This document shows positions 34,039 through 45,481 of a DNA stretch of 64,000 nt, piece after piece (position 1 is the first letter of the stretch; each line of letters opens with the position of its first letter). The notes below the pieces were generated by a model that was given only the letters and a program-made list of their open reading frames with translations, had not been told where the DNA came from and did not search any database. The stretch lies in the NCBI RefSeq assembly GCF_001625215.2, contig NC_030381.2, positions 35,338,689 to 35,402,688 of the forward strand, read 5' to 3'. The stretch is from Daucus carota subsp. sativus (taxonomy: Eukaryota > Streptophyta > Magnoliopsida > Apiales > Apiaceae). The translations under genes and the position numbers were made by a program.

Positions 34039-36750
34039 TTAAACTTTCATCATTCCGGGGTCATAAGGGATGCCAGCAACCGGAATCCATGCATCACCCT
34101 GGAAGAAACTCGCAGCAGTGAATTGGGAAATAACTTGTGGAGATACATTCTTTTGGACACCTTTCCATGTCACTCTCTTCGAGGTGTCCGATCCGGGTCC
34201 TCGGTTCTGATACTCAACATAATAGCAAGTGTCCTGTCCGAAATTACCTGTCCATGGAGACCATCCATCGGGAGCAATATTCGAGTCGATAAAAGATTGC
34301 ATCACAATTGTCCTCGAAAATTCTTTCCATGGACGACCCAAATAGGATTTGATGGGAGGATTTGCTTGCATGAATGCTGGCTCAGCTGTAATTTGGCAGT
34401 TCTGAAGTATATTTCCACCAGTGGATCTGCGATCTTTCCTGCCTTGTGCTGTCACCATGCAACCCTGATTATCCATTGGCTTTCTCACAATCATTTTGCA
34501 GTTTTGAAAAATAGCAGCAGCATCACCGAAGATGAAGTCAATTGTTCCTGTGATTGTGCAGTCGCGATAAAATTGACGGTAGGTGTGGGTGTAGAGGGTG
34601 TCTTGATAACCATCCATTTGGCACTGGAAGAAAATAGCTCTGTCACCAGATACTCGCAAAGCAACGGCCTGATGTTTAGCAGCTCCTGCTGAGTTCTCGA
34701 AGCCCATGTCCTTGGCCATGAAGCCATCACCATTTATAGCTAGACATAAGAGGTAAAATATAGATATTCAATTATTTGCATGCAAATTGATGCACAAAGA
34801 TGAATATTATGGTGCAAAAGGTTTACTAGTATATAATATCGTACCAAATGTTGCAGTTTTGAAAGTATTGACTCCATCGATGAAGTTTTTGTTCCCTGTG
34901 ACTTTGGTCTTAGTTGCCCCTTCACCCATCATGACAATATTGTTTGTACCCCTTGGAATATCAACATACTCTTTATAAACACCAGCCTTGACAAGTATAA
35001 CAAAGGCCTTGACATTATTGGCTGGGACTGTCTTGATGGCGTCACTGATAGTTTTGAATTGTCCAGATCCATCAAGAGCAACGACTGCATTTGGTTTTGG
35101 ATTAGCTTGAAGGAGACTTCTTTGGTGTTTGCCTGCCCATTCAGGAAGATCATCTGTGCCGCCGACTTTACGAGCTTTTGATATTTGCTCTGCATCGTGC
35201 ATTAGATTATTTCCATTACCGCTTGCTTTACCGACTTTTGTCATTTTTTTTGAATCATTCCCATTGTCGCTTTGAGATTCATTATCATTATCAAAGACTC
35301 TGCGCACTGTGGCCGCTGCTCCCTGACCGGGATCCTCGGCAAGAGAATGCTCGTTTGGAGGCCCATAAGCAGCATCATAGAGTCTGCGCGTTCCTGCTGA
35401 GAATCCTGTATCCTCATTTGGAGGTGGATCTCCGTGTGGGGTCTCATCGTCATAATCCAAGAGTCCGCGTTTGTGGTTTCTTACATTGAACGGAATCCCG
35501 GGATCCTCATTTGGAGGTGGATCGCCTTGTGGGGTCTCATTGTCATAATCCAAGAGTCCGCGTTTGTGATTTCTTGCATTATACGGAGTTCCGGGATCCT
35601 CATTTGGAGGTGGATCGCCGTGTGGGGTCTCATAGTCATAATCCAAGAGTCTGCGTTTGTGATTTCCTGCACTAAACAGAACCCCGGGATCCTCATTTGG
35701 AGGTGGATCGCCTTGTGGGGTCTCATTGTCATAATCCAAGAGTCCGCGTTTGTGATTTCTTACATTATACGGAGTTCCGGGATCCTCATTTGGAGGTGGA
35801 TCGCCGTGTGGGGTCTCATAGTCATAATCCAAGAGTCTGCGTTTGTGATTTCCTGCATTAAACGGAACCCCGGGATCCTCATTTGGAGGTGGATCGCCTT
35901 GTGGGGTCTCATTGTCATAATCCAAGAGTCTGCGTTTGTGACTTTTTGCGGTATACGGACCTCCGGGATCCTCATTTGGAGGTGGATCACCGTGTGGGGT
36001 CTCATAGTCATAATCCAAGAGTCTGCGTTTGTGAGTTCCTGCATTGGCCTGACTTGCAGGATCCTCATTTGGAGGTGGATCGCCTTGTGGGCCTTGTGGG
36101 GTCTCATAGTCATAATCAAAGAGTCTCCTGTGAATTCCTGGAATATGTAAAGATGAAACAATGGACTTGATGTCACTCATCATGGCAAGGGCATTGCTTG
36201 ATAGTTCATTAGAAATTTTCAATAAATTTTTCATTTTATCCGCAGCATCACCAGTTGTATTTTCAAAAGCATCAATACAAGTCTCTTGATAATCTATAGC
36301 ACCGGTAAGCCATGTCTTGACATCCAAAACATACTCCTCCATCTTGCTAGCCTCTAATTGTCCAACCCTGTCCACAGATCTGTTAAGATCCTTAACTGAT
36401 GTATCTAATAACTCCTTACACAGTTCATACGCTTTCTGAGTACGCGGGTCCTTAGACGCATCTTCAAGAGTTTTGGACTTCCCTATAGCGTCACCAATGT
36501 TACTGATGGCCGCTTTAAAGCCTGTCTTCATAAGCTCTTTCGGATCTTCAGAGTCTGATGTGGAGAGGCTTTTAACACATGTGTCCTTATAATCAACTGC
36601 TTCACACATGACGTTAACAGCTTTGTTTGAGGTGGTAACTTGACCATCATGATGGTTACCTTTGTTTAGAGTCACGGCCACCGCAACCGCCACCGCTACC
36701 AGGACTACCGAAGATACTCCTATCATCGTCACCGCTTTAGACAATCCCAT
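34039..36750 (-). CDS. Pectin methylesterase 1 with PMEI-like pro-region and amplified repeat linker
   Basis: Two exons, 34845-36750 and 34039-34739, in phase: 868 residues against ~550-590 for relatives. It removes methyl esters from cell-wall homogalacturonan. Order: signal anchor (residues ~8-28), PMEI-like pro-domain (~45-200) with its four Cys, repeat linker (207-~495), PME domain from VVALDGSGQFKTI to GMMKV. Catalytic residues all present: Gln659 (HQAVAL), Gln681-Asp682 (YQDTLY), Asp703 (GTIDFIFGD), Arg771 (YLGRPW). The linker replaces the short RRLL-type S1P processing site of group-2 PMEs with seven ~31-residue units plus weaker ones. Each core unit begins HKRRLL or HKRGLL, continues DYDxETP, and then PPPNED. 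The linker is rich in Asp, Pro and Tyr and probably disordered. Tandem paralogues lie at 40.3 and 43.5 kb. The frame runs through all repeats without a stop, so it is likely functional. Confidence 0.92.
35389..36132 (-). repeat. 93-bp coding minisatellite in PME 1
   Basis: Residues 207-454. Core units start at residues 240, 271, 302, 333, 364, 395 (31 residues, 93 bases each) and 426 (29 residues); a longer first unit at 207 and two degenerate ones at 455 and 483 flank them. Units alternate between a DYDYETPH form and a DYDNETPQ form, so the higher-order period is 186 bases; the last full unit has DYDDETPH. The DYDYETPH units keep RRLL, while later DYDN/DYDD units have RGLL. Every change in length is a multiple of three. 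Growth by unequal exchange of a two-unit block fits the pattern. Confidence 0.95.
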
Positions 36751-38649
36751 GATTATCTATCTAATTATTAACACACTATAAATATATTTACAACAAAATT
36801 TGGAGAATTTTTTTTTAATGTATTTCAATGAATACTATCCCTCGTGAGGGAAGGTGTTTGATCTATGAGCTGTTGGGCCAATATATCTTTAACAGAGTGT
36901 TTTAATACCCCTTCTACCTGTTTGGTTTAAGGAAACGAAGCTCATCCCAAACTCCATTGAAATATATAGACATGCATGCATAGAAATGTGAGGGAAACAG
37001 ACAAAAGAGTCCGCTAATTCGGTTGGTTAGAGAATTTGAGGCGCATAGCAATTTGCATTTCGAGAACATTTGATTTCCATATATTTCAATAATCTTTCCT
37101 TTCTCGACCGACAGTTGCGTTAAACTGTTAAGTTTATGATTACAGTTTCTATTTTGGGAAACTTTATTCACAGTGCATTAATAATTCCTGCCATGTACTG
37201 TACGGTTAATCTGAGGTAATTAGGTTAGGTCATGTTTTCCCTCGTCAAAAGCTACTTTGTGGTCTCTTGTTAATAATACTCTGTATCATCCTTACATACC
37301 AGTGAATTAGATTTATTATGTTTTAAATTCCTTTTCTGATATTATACAGTAAGCTTATTTTTGTTAAAAAAAAAAAAATCTTTGATAAAATATTAAGCAT
37401 ATACATGTATATTCAAATAAAAATTACTGGTAAGAGGGTGATGACGTTAACAACCGGTGCCAAAAATTATACCTAGATAGCTTGTTAGTTTAAAAAAAAT
37501 CTGATATTAATGTGAATTTAAAGACATTTGGTATTTTTAAATAAAATATATTCGATTACATAATGGAAAATCATTTTTGAGAACTAATAAAAGAATTAAA
37601 CTATGCTATCTATCAGATTAAAATAAAAAATGTTTATAGAAACTAAAGTATATATTTTTGATTTTAAGATGTAACAATAGAAAACCGCTAATTTCCACAA
37701 TAAGTTGTCGATAATTATGCGGTCTTTCGAAAATAAGTTGTCGAATATAATTTGTCGAAATTATATTTTCGACAGGTTGACTAATTTCGACTCTATTAAT
37801 TTTCACGTCCCGAATTCTGTTGAAAATATTCGGTCAAAAATAGCTATTTTCAACATAATATTATCTAATTTGTAGATCAACCAAATTATATTTAAGTAAT
37901 TCATATTCGATTAATTTGATTTTTGATTTGGCTAAAATGGATATCCGACTAAATCGGACGGAATCATAAACAGAATAATTTTTTTTTATAATCTAAAAAA
38001 TCAAATATCTCGACAATATATCCAGTGTTGGTCCTCGTCTACAAATTGTCAAAATAATGTATACACCAATCTTTTTCCTCAAAAAAATTCATTTTCAACA
38101 CTCTAAAATTGTCTTTTTCGGTAAATATATGATATATATTATCTATATTTTGAGAATAATGACTTAATAATTGATAATATTAGCAAAATGTTGAACCGGA
38201 GTATTCTACACTAATAATTTTGAATTTACATTCTAAATTGATAAACATTAATTCATCGATTAATCAATTATACCTATATATACATATATATTAGTAATAC
38301 TGGGGTTTTGTGCCATATTTGTACGTTATGATGGAATGTAAAAATTAATAATTATATATTTGTTTCATGAGCTACAAATTTCAATTATATATTAGAGCAT
38401 TTTCAACCTATAAGACCATTAACTAAAGTTCATTAATACAAATGTTATAAATAAAAAATATAGAGATTAAGTAAAAAAAAAAATCCAAGTAAACATTATG
38501 TTTATTTATAATTATAGCCAACATCGTGATTTTGCAATATTTAGCCAACAACAACATGTAACAAGATTTCATTTATTATCGTATTTAAATAATATATTAT
38601 ACTTATAACAATTTATGATAGTTATATTCCATTTTTAGAATATAATTAA
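36751..38649. other. PME 1 promoter and AT-rich spacer
   Basis: Includes the upstream block shared with PME 2 (37007-37045). Around 37680-37870 GTCGA/CGACA motifs recur (AAGTTGTCGATAATTATG, AAGTTGTCGAATATAATTTG), resembling subterminal repeats of a transposon without identifiable ends. No gene. Confidence 0.4.
37007..37045 (-). promoter_or_regulatory. Upstream block shared by PME 1 and PME 2 (PME 1 copy)
   Basis: 39 bases, on the plus strand starting GAGTCCGCTAATTCGGTTGG and ending AATTTGAGGCGCA, 257 bases before the PME 1 start codon. The matching block lies 215 bases before PME 2. Either shared promoter sequence or residue of the tandem duplication. Confidence 0.5.
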
Positions 38650-39940
38650 TCAATATATGAGTATCGTTGAAGATGATAATTTTTGACGTGTTAAATTATA
38701 ACTAACCGCAAGCGCACGGTGTCTATTATCGTGTAGACTGTCAAATGCGGGTCGTATTATCAAGTAGACAGCTGTTATCATCTTACTCAGTTATAGATGA
38801 TTGTTTCAAGAGCAAACGATTATAAAAGATATTTTGACTAGCTAGATTAACACTAACTAAATAGACACTGAAATACTATATTCAAAATCGAGGGCAATGA
38901 GATCCACCATGCTTACACAATGACTGGCTCTAAGCAAAAGTAATTAAAGTGGTCGTACAATTAGATTTTGTTATAATCTCTCTCAACTATCAACACTCTC
39001 GAAACATGTTTACACAAATAATCACTCTTAGTAATTCAATTAATTGAGTAATTAAAGTAATTTTAATCTATCTCGAATATTAACGCTCAGAAAAATCCAA
39101 TGATGCTCTCGCATTCACATTCATTCGGCTAATTGTATATGTGCCTCTAGTATTATATCTCTCGATCATACTCCTATTCGCATAGAATCAATTCATGATA
39201 TCGGCCGATTACACAAATCAATATTAAAACATAATCAACTAGAATTACCACAATCAAACAAATCGCTGTAAAATCTTACCAATATCATAGTGCAAACATG
39301 GCTTCCCCTTAAACCCTAGAACACACTACTCGCTAATAATTAAACTAGTAAAACAATAAAAAGACATAATAAAACTACCAAGAAAAGAGAAGAAACTGAA
39401 AAAGAAAACTTTTAAGCTTTAAAGTTGCCATCACATCCATAAAAGCCATAGTTTCTCCATAGGTCTCTCCCTCTCTAACCCTAATTCTACTCTAATAGTC
39501 TACCATGATAAAAACTGATCCTTCTCTAATAATTAAAGTCTTTTAATATTTAAAACTAATATACAAATAGAAATTAAAATCAAGTAGGATTGTGTCTCAA
39601 AATTCATAGCTGTACTTGGACCTCACTTTCTGCGCCTTTTCAGTTGGATTTTGCTTCGTGGAACACTTCTGAATTAAAAAAAATTTCAAGAGTTTCATGT
39701 GGGCTGTATGATCATCCAAATCCGACATCAAAAACTCATGATATGGCCCAAACAGTGCAGAATTTGGGTGTAATCCCACAAATCCGAACTTTAATAGAAT
39801 TTAGCTTCAAAATAGCTAATTTATCTTCAAATCCTTCTCAACTTGGAATTCAAATCTTTCTCAACTTGGAAGTCAAATGTCCAACATGATTATTTGAGAC
39901 AAAATGAAGAGTCGGGATAATACAGTTCTCGCTTTCAGAA
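38650..39940. repeat. Probable dispersed non-coding repeat, family unresolved
   Basis: Contains AACCGCAAGCGCACGGTGTC (near 38703), a sequence style I associate with high-copy plant repeats, followed by about 1.2 kb without coding potential and a small local duplication (TCTCAACTTGGAATTCAAAT / TCTCAACTTGGAAGTCAAAT near 39836-39866). Class and ends not determined; may be an old retroelement relic. Confidence 0.35.
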
Positions 39941-40290
39941 GTCAATTACTAATTTGAACATACAAATTATACAAACACATTTGTAAATCAGAATTCCAGC
40001 TCCAGTAACTAACTGATCACTTATCAAGAATAATACTTATGTTTATATAAGGTATGAATTACAAAGCCTGGCACAGCGGCAACAGGCTAATCTAGTACAA
40101 ATATATGGTGCAGTATAATGCATCATTCTATAAAGCCTGGCGCAGCAGGCTGAAGTATTAGTACATACACCCCACAAAATAGGGTTATATTATATATAGC
40201 ATATTCTAGGATTCTAACTGCACTTAAAATTGCAGCAAAAATGTTACAGATGCGAAATTTAGATACTTACATAACAAGGAAACTTCGAAA

Positions 40291-42037
40291 TTAAACTTTC
40301 ATCATTCCGTTTTCGATAGGGACGTTGGTAGCCGGCACCCAAGTATCACCTTGGATGAACTTGACAGCAGTGAACTGTTGAATATCTTGATCATTCATAT
40401 TTTTTATGATACCTGGCCAATTGACTCTCTTCGAGGTGTCGGATCCGGGTCCTCTGTTCTGGTACTCGAGGAAATAGCAAGTTTTTTGACCGAAATCACC
40501 TGTCCAGGGTGACCATCCTTCGGGAGCAATGATGGCATCGATGTTTGATTGCATGATAATTGTCCTGGAGAATTCTTTCCAGGGGCGGCCTAGATAGTTC
40601 TTTGTGGCAGGAGGGAGTCCTGGCTCCCCGGTTATCGTGCAATTCTGAAGGACATTTCCACCAGTGGAACGCTGATCGATCCGGCCTTGTGCGGTCACCA
40701 TGCAGCCTTGGTTGTCCAGTGGCTTCCTCACTACCATCTTGCAGTTCTGGAAGACGGAGGCGGAGTCACCAAAGATGAAATCAATTGTGCCGGTAATTGT
40801 GGTGTCACGGTAGTATTGGCGGTAGTTGTGATTGTAAAGGGTGTCCTGATAACCGTCTATTTGGCATTGGAAGACAACAGCCCTGTCACTGGATAATCTG
40901 AGTGCCACGGCTTGATGTTTCTCGGCTCCTGCTGAGTTCTCAAAGCCTATGTCTTTAGCCATGAACGCGTCACCATCCACACCTACATAGTAAAATTTTA
41001 AGGAGATCAATTTATATGTATTTATAAGAAATTGCGTTGAATCATTGCATGCATGTGAATATAAACGCACCGACTGTTGCAGTTTCAAAGGTCTTGACTC
41101 CATCGATGAAGTTCTTGCTCCCTGTGATTTTGGTCTTGGTTGCGCCCTCACCAATCAACACAACATTGTCTGTGTGCCTTGGAATTCTCACAATCTCGTT
41201 ATACACACCAGCCTTCACTTGGATAACAAAGGGCTTAGCATTGTTGGCCGGGACTGTGGCAATGGCTTCTCCAACCGTCTTGAACTGTCCAGAGCCATCT
41301 TGAGCAACGACCGCGTTGGGTGCAGCTGCAGCTTGAAGAAGGTGTCTTTGATGCGTAGTTATCCAATCAGGAATCTCATCATCCACACTAGATAGTCTCC
41401 TCTGGCCTAGAGACTTAAGGTCTACGGATTTCAAAATATTCGTGAGCTCAGTGACCATCGCAAGGGCATTGCTGGATAGTGCATGAGACATTTTCAACAA
41501 ATTCTTCACTTTATCTGCAGCATCCCCGGTTGTATTCTGGAAAGCATCAATGCAAGTCTCTTGATTGTTCAAAGCACCGCTAAGCCAGGTCTTAAGATCC
41601 GCAATTAATTTATTCAAATTACCCGCATCAACTTTACCAACCTTGTCCATTGATCTGTTAAAATCATCCACTGAGGTCTCCAACAATTTCTTACAAAGTT
41701 CATATCCCTTTTTGGTACTTTCATCCTTAGAGGCATCTTCAAGAGTTTTGGACTTAGAAACCACGTCGCCAATTTCCTTAGTGGCGGCCTTAAAGCCCGT
41801 CTTAATGAGTTCCCTAGGATCCTCTGTGTTGGCTTCAGAAAGACTCTTGACACAAGCATCCTTGTAGTCAGTTGGCTGACACAACGAATTCACGGCCTTG
41901 TTAGAGGTGTGTACAGTCTGGCCACCACCCTTTTCGTCGCCACCATCACTGCTTTGGGTGAGGGCTACAGCAACCACCACAGCAACCAGGACTACCGAAG
42001 ATAGACCAATAACAGTTATCTTTTTCGACAATCCCAT
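40291..42037 (-). CDS. Pectin methylesterase 2 with PMEI-like pro-region (group 2)
   Basis: Two exons, 41071-42037 and 40291-40982, in phase, 552 residues, normal for the family. Signal anchor at ~8-27, PMEI-like pro-domain with conserved Cys, processing region with GQRRLSSVDDEIPDW and HQRHLLQAAAAPN, then the PME domain. Catalytic Gln346 (KHQAVAL), Asp369 (YQDTLY), Asp390 (GTIDFIFGD) and Arg455 (YLGRPW) are present, so it should be an active, secreted pectin methylesterase. It is the closest paralogue of PME 1 (both start MGLSK, share the same intron position and very similar pro-regions), and shows the unexpanded linker from which the PME 1 array presumably grew. The last residues are GMMKV, as in PME 1. 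Confidence 0.96.
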
Positions 42038-42202
42038 CTTTATTTGTCCAATAGACTACCTAATTTTAGCTCGAAAAAATTACTAAGGCTGGCTAATCTT
42101 ATTTTTTATCTTGTTTTATTGATCACAGAGCTCTTGGGGTACGGTTTTATTGAGTTTCTACAAATACCCCTATGGGCTCTGATTCGAAATGCAGACGAGG
42201 CT

Positions 42203-42219
42203 GATATATATATATATAG
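42203..42219 (-). promoter_or_regulatory. TATA-like (TA)n tract before PME 2
   Basis: Run of TATATATA about 170 bases before the PME 2 start codon; a plausible TATA region. Confidence 0.4.
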
Positions 42220-42251
42220 CGGTGAGCAAGGAGATTGAGACGGGGATGAAA

Positions 42252-42290
42252 GAGACCGTTAATTCGGTTATTTAGAGAATGTGAGGTGCA
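42252..42290 (-). promoter_or_regulatory. Upstream block shared by PME 1 and PME 2 (PME 2 copy)
   Basis: 39 bases starting GAGACCGTTAATTCGGTTAT and ending AATGTGAGGTGCA; about 33 of 39 positions match the PME 1 copy, in the same orientation and similar distance from the start codon. Confidence 0.5.
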
Positions 42291-43516
42291 ACTATTCTGA
42301 CTCAAGGTATGGTTATTGGATTTGAAGGTTATCATTAGCTTTCCTATTCTGGGAACAAATATCTACATTTCTGGACCGACAATCTTTTTTTGTTTCTCCT
42401 TAATTTGCTCTGTTGTGGCAACGTTAATGCTTCAGATAATCCTCTGTGTTTGGTTCAGAAGAGAGACAATCCTATGTCCCCAGGTGCCCCTGAAAATAGG
42501 TCCATTCTTGGTCTCTCTTTTGTTTATGGTGCAGTTAGCTCTTTGTGAATTAATAAACTCGAAACCACTCAATTTTATCAATTTATCAGCATTCAGAAAA
42601 ATATCTGTTATGTTGGGACTAAAAAATAGCAATGATTCGTCAAAGATTCTTATTACACTTAGCATGTTTGGACGAGGTTAAAATAATGACTTATGACTTA
42701 CAGTCACTTATTATGATAAGTGTATAAGTGTGTAGCTTAGATTGTATGTTTGGATAATTGTGTATTGTAGTTGACTAATTGACTTATGTATTCATAAAAA
42801 TATAAAAATAATGACTTACAGGCTGTATGTAGTATATAAGTATTACAGCTTATAGCCTTATATGAACCAAGGAGACAGTTGGATTGCTTATCATCGAACA
42901 AGTCTTTACACATTGTAACGAAAAAGTAGAAAAAATTCATTAAGGTTCATAATTCTAACAGTTGCAATGTACTTGTCTGAGCCTGATAATCCATGTGAGC
43001 TGAGTATCTTTCATGATGTGCATGATTTTGTCGGTACATTATACATTTTCTGGTATATTAAGATTGTAAGTACCTAAAGCTGTTATGTGTGGTTCTGCTG
43101 ATCACTTGTTCTTTGAGAAAATAATATTAGAATGAATCATTGATCTCAGATTATGTCCCGCGTTTTGCTTTATAATTTGATTTAAAATTTAATAGATTAG
43201 GCATGTAATTGAGACGCGAAGAAGTCCTCAGATGCGGAACTGCAAACTCAAAAAGGTCACTATATCAATCTGTAAATTGCAACAGAGTTTCTGTTTATGA
43301 TGAAACTCAAAAGGATGAAGAGGGATATAGTAAAAGTACAAAATTTCTTAGCAGAAAAAATTGAACTTCAGTGACTCATATACAATTTGCGCTATCAAGG
43401 CGAATCATATATTGCATTTCCATCATTTGATCATCAATTCGACAATGAATAATATATGCTAGGACATGGCTTGCATATCTTCCTACATACAAAAGGCAAT
43501 TTTAGACAGTTGTGAT
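42291..43516. other. Spacer between PME 2 and PME 3
   Basis: No gene. A 121-residue open frame on the plus strand at 42316 has hydrophobic composition but resembles nothing known. 42660-42870 has repeated GACTTA/ACTTATG motifs that may belong to an old MITE. Confidence 0.4.
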
Positions 43517-45481
43517 TCAGCTGCTGGCGTCTGGGGAAGGGGCGGGGGAGGGGGTTGCAGCGCTTGTGGTGGCGGCCATACTATAGGGGATACCGGTAGA
43601 AGGAATCCAATCATCTCCCTTGAGGAAAACTTTAGGACTATAGGTATTAGCTTCTGCAGAAGTAATGTTCTTAACACTAGGCCATTGTACCCTTTTAGAA
43701 ACATTTGCACCAGGGCCTTTGTTTCCAAACTCCACAATGTAGGCTGTCATGTTATTTGGATTTTTCTCTTCCCAAATTTGCCATCCCAATGGATTGATAA
43801 AAGATTCAATGAATGAATCGATGATCACCATTTTGGAGAAGGATTTCCAGGGGCGGCCCAGGAATGATTGGATCGTAGGACTGGCAAGTACATCAGCTTC
43901 TGCTGTAATAGTACAGTTTTGTACTACGATTCCTGTGATGTCGTCAACAAATTCTCGGCCTTGGGCTACAATCACACAGTCCTGGCCAGCTGCTGGTTTT
44001 CTGGCAACTATTTTGCAACTTTGAAAGACAACCACTGAGTCTCCGAAGATGAAATCAATAGTGCCTGAGATGGTGCACTCCCGATAGAATTGTCTGTAAT
44101 CATGAGTGTAAAGAGTGTCTTGGAAACCATCCATACGGCAGTTGTAGAATATTGATTTATCTGCTGCCACGTGAAGGGCCACTGCTGGACCTTCATCTGC
44201 AGCTGCTGTGTTCTCGAATGAAATTCCCTTTGCTATGAAGTTGAATCCACTTACTCCTGTATATTCATATATAAGTAAACACCAAGAGTTCAGAGTCAAA
44301 TGACAATTCCAGTAACTGGAAATTAAGCACTTACATGACTGATTTAAGGTGTCTCAGTAAACTGTTCCGTAAAATTTAATATTCTGACCTTAGCCATACA
44401 AGGGACTTAGCTGACATAAGGCCAGATCAAGAAACAAAAAAGATGGATGAAGCATCTATTTTCTTATGGAGCAATGTGACTTACCAACAGTTGCAGTCTC
44501 CAATGTGGGGAAGCCTTTCTTCTGAGATCTGTCACCGATGATCTTAGTCTTTTTGGGGCCATCTCCAACCAACATCACGTTAGTCATGAACTTATCAAGT
44601 CTAACAATCTCTCTATATTCACCGCTCTTAATGTATATAATAAACATGTTCTGATTGTTTTGTGGAATCAATTTAATAGCCTCATTAATGGTCTTAACTT
44701 TCCCAGAACCATCTTGAGCTACAATAACATTAGCCATGCGTTTAGCATTGTCACCTTTGAGGAGTTCTTTGTTGTGATCCTTCACCCAAGCAGGAAATTG
44801 GTCTGCCCCTGGAACTTGTAAGAGCTTTCGCGCATTCCCTGTCACCTGCAGATCTGCCAACTCTCGGCTTAATTCATCAACCATATTAAAACCGTTGATG
44901 GTCAGCTCACGAGAGAGCTGCAATAGTTTTGTCATTTTTTCTGCTGCATCTCCGCTTGTTTCCCTGAAAGCATCCAAACAAGTCCCTTGAGCCGTATTGG
45001 CAGCAGAGAGCCATACTTTGAGATCAAAAAGATATCCTTGTATATCATTTACATCAATACTAAAATCATTTATTTTATTGAAAGATCTCTTTAAATCATC
45101 AATAGCTGATTGAAGGACTTGCTGACAGACTTTATAAGCCCCAGATGTTCTGGGATCATTCTCCGCTGCCTGTAATGTTGATGAATTCTTGAGTGAGCCC
45201 TGGATATGTTGCATCGCATAATCAAACCCGGCCTTAATCAAATCTCTGGGGTCAGTAGTATTCATCGCGGCAGGGAGGAGTGTCTGCTCACAAGTGTCCT
45301 TGTATTGAGTAGGCCTGCAAATTGATTGCACAGCTTTCTGTGATTCAGCTACATGATTTTTTTTGGCCTCATCTGCATCCTTGTTACTGTGCTGAAGATC
45401 TACGACCACCGCTCCAATAACCAAACCTACAAGGAGGATTGAAGACAGAGTAACAACAGTAACTTTTTTGTTCAAAGCCAT
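43517..45481 (-). CDS. Pectin methylesterase 3 with PMEI-like pro-region and Pro-rich tail; oxyanion Gln replaced
   Basis: Two exons, 44485-45481 and 43517-44256, in phase, 578 residues. Signal anchor (~8-28), PMEI-like pro-domain, a processing site NARKLLQVPGADQFPAW, then the PME domain from VIVAQDGSGKVKTI. Present: Gln378-Asp379 (FQDTLYTH), Asp400 (GTIDFIFGD) and the Arg of FLGRPW. Missing: the oxyanion-hole Gln of the QAVAL motif; here the text is EGPAVAL, with Pro356 in the Gln position (22 residues before Gln378, the standard spacing). It also has a C-terminal extension after the usual end, TTSAATPSPAPSPDASS, of the arabinogalactan/extensin-like type. More distant from PME 1 and PME 2 than they are from each other. 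Reduced activity is possible. Confidence 0.93.

Noticed and set aside
33997-34692. Plus-strand 231-residue frame opposite PME 1 exon 2
   Set aside because: Antisense shadow; the minus strand codes the conserved PME catalytic domain.
35434-36150. Plus-strand open frame of ~238 residues with a repeated WGLIVIIQESAFV pattern opposite PME 1
   Set aside because: It is the complement of the 93-bp coding repeat; a period divisible by three leaves other frames open too. No start context, domain or intron support.
35760-36176. Minus-strand second frame with repeated ITNADSWIMTMRPH pattern
   Set aside because: Shadow frame of the same PME 1 minisatellite.
42316-42681. Plus-strand hydrophobic 121-residue frame upstream of PME 2
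   Set aside because: Hydrophobic composition is expected from T-rich DNA; no homology recognised and it overlaps the PME 2 promoter.
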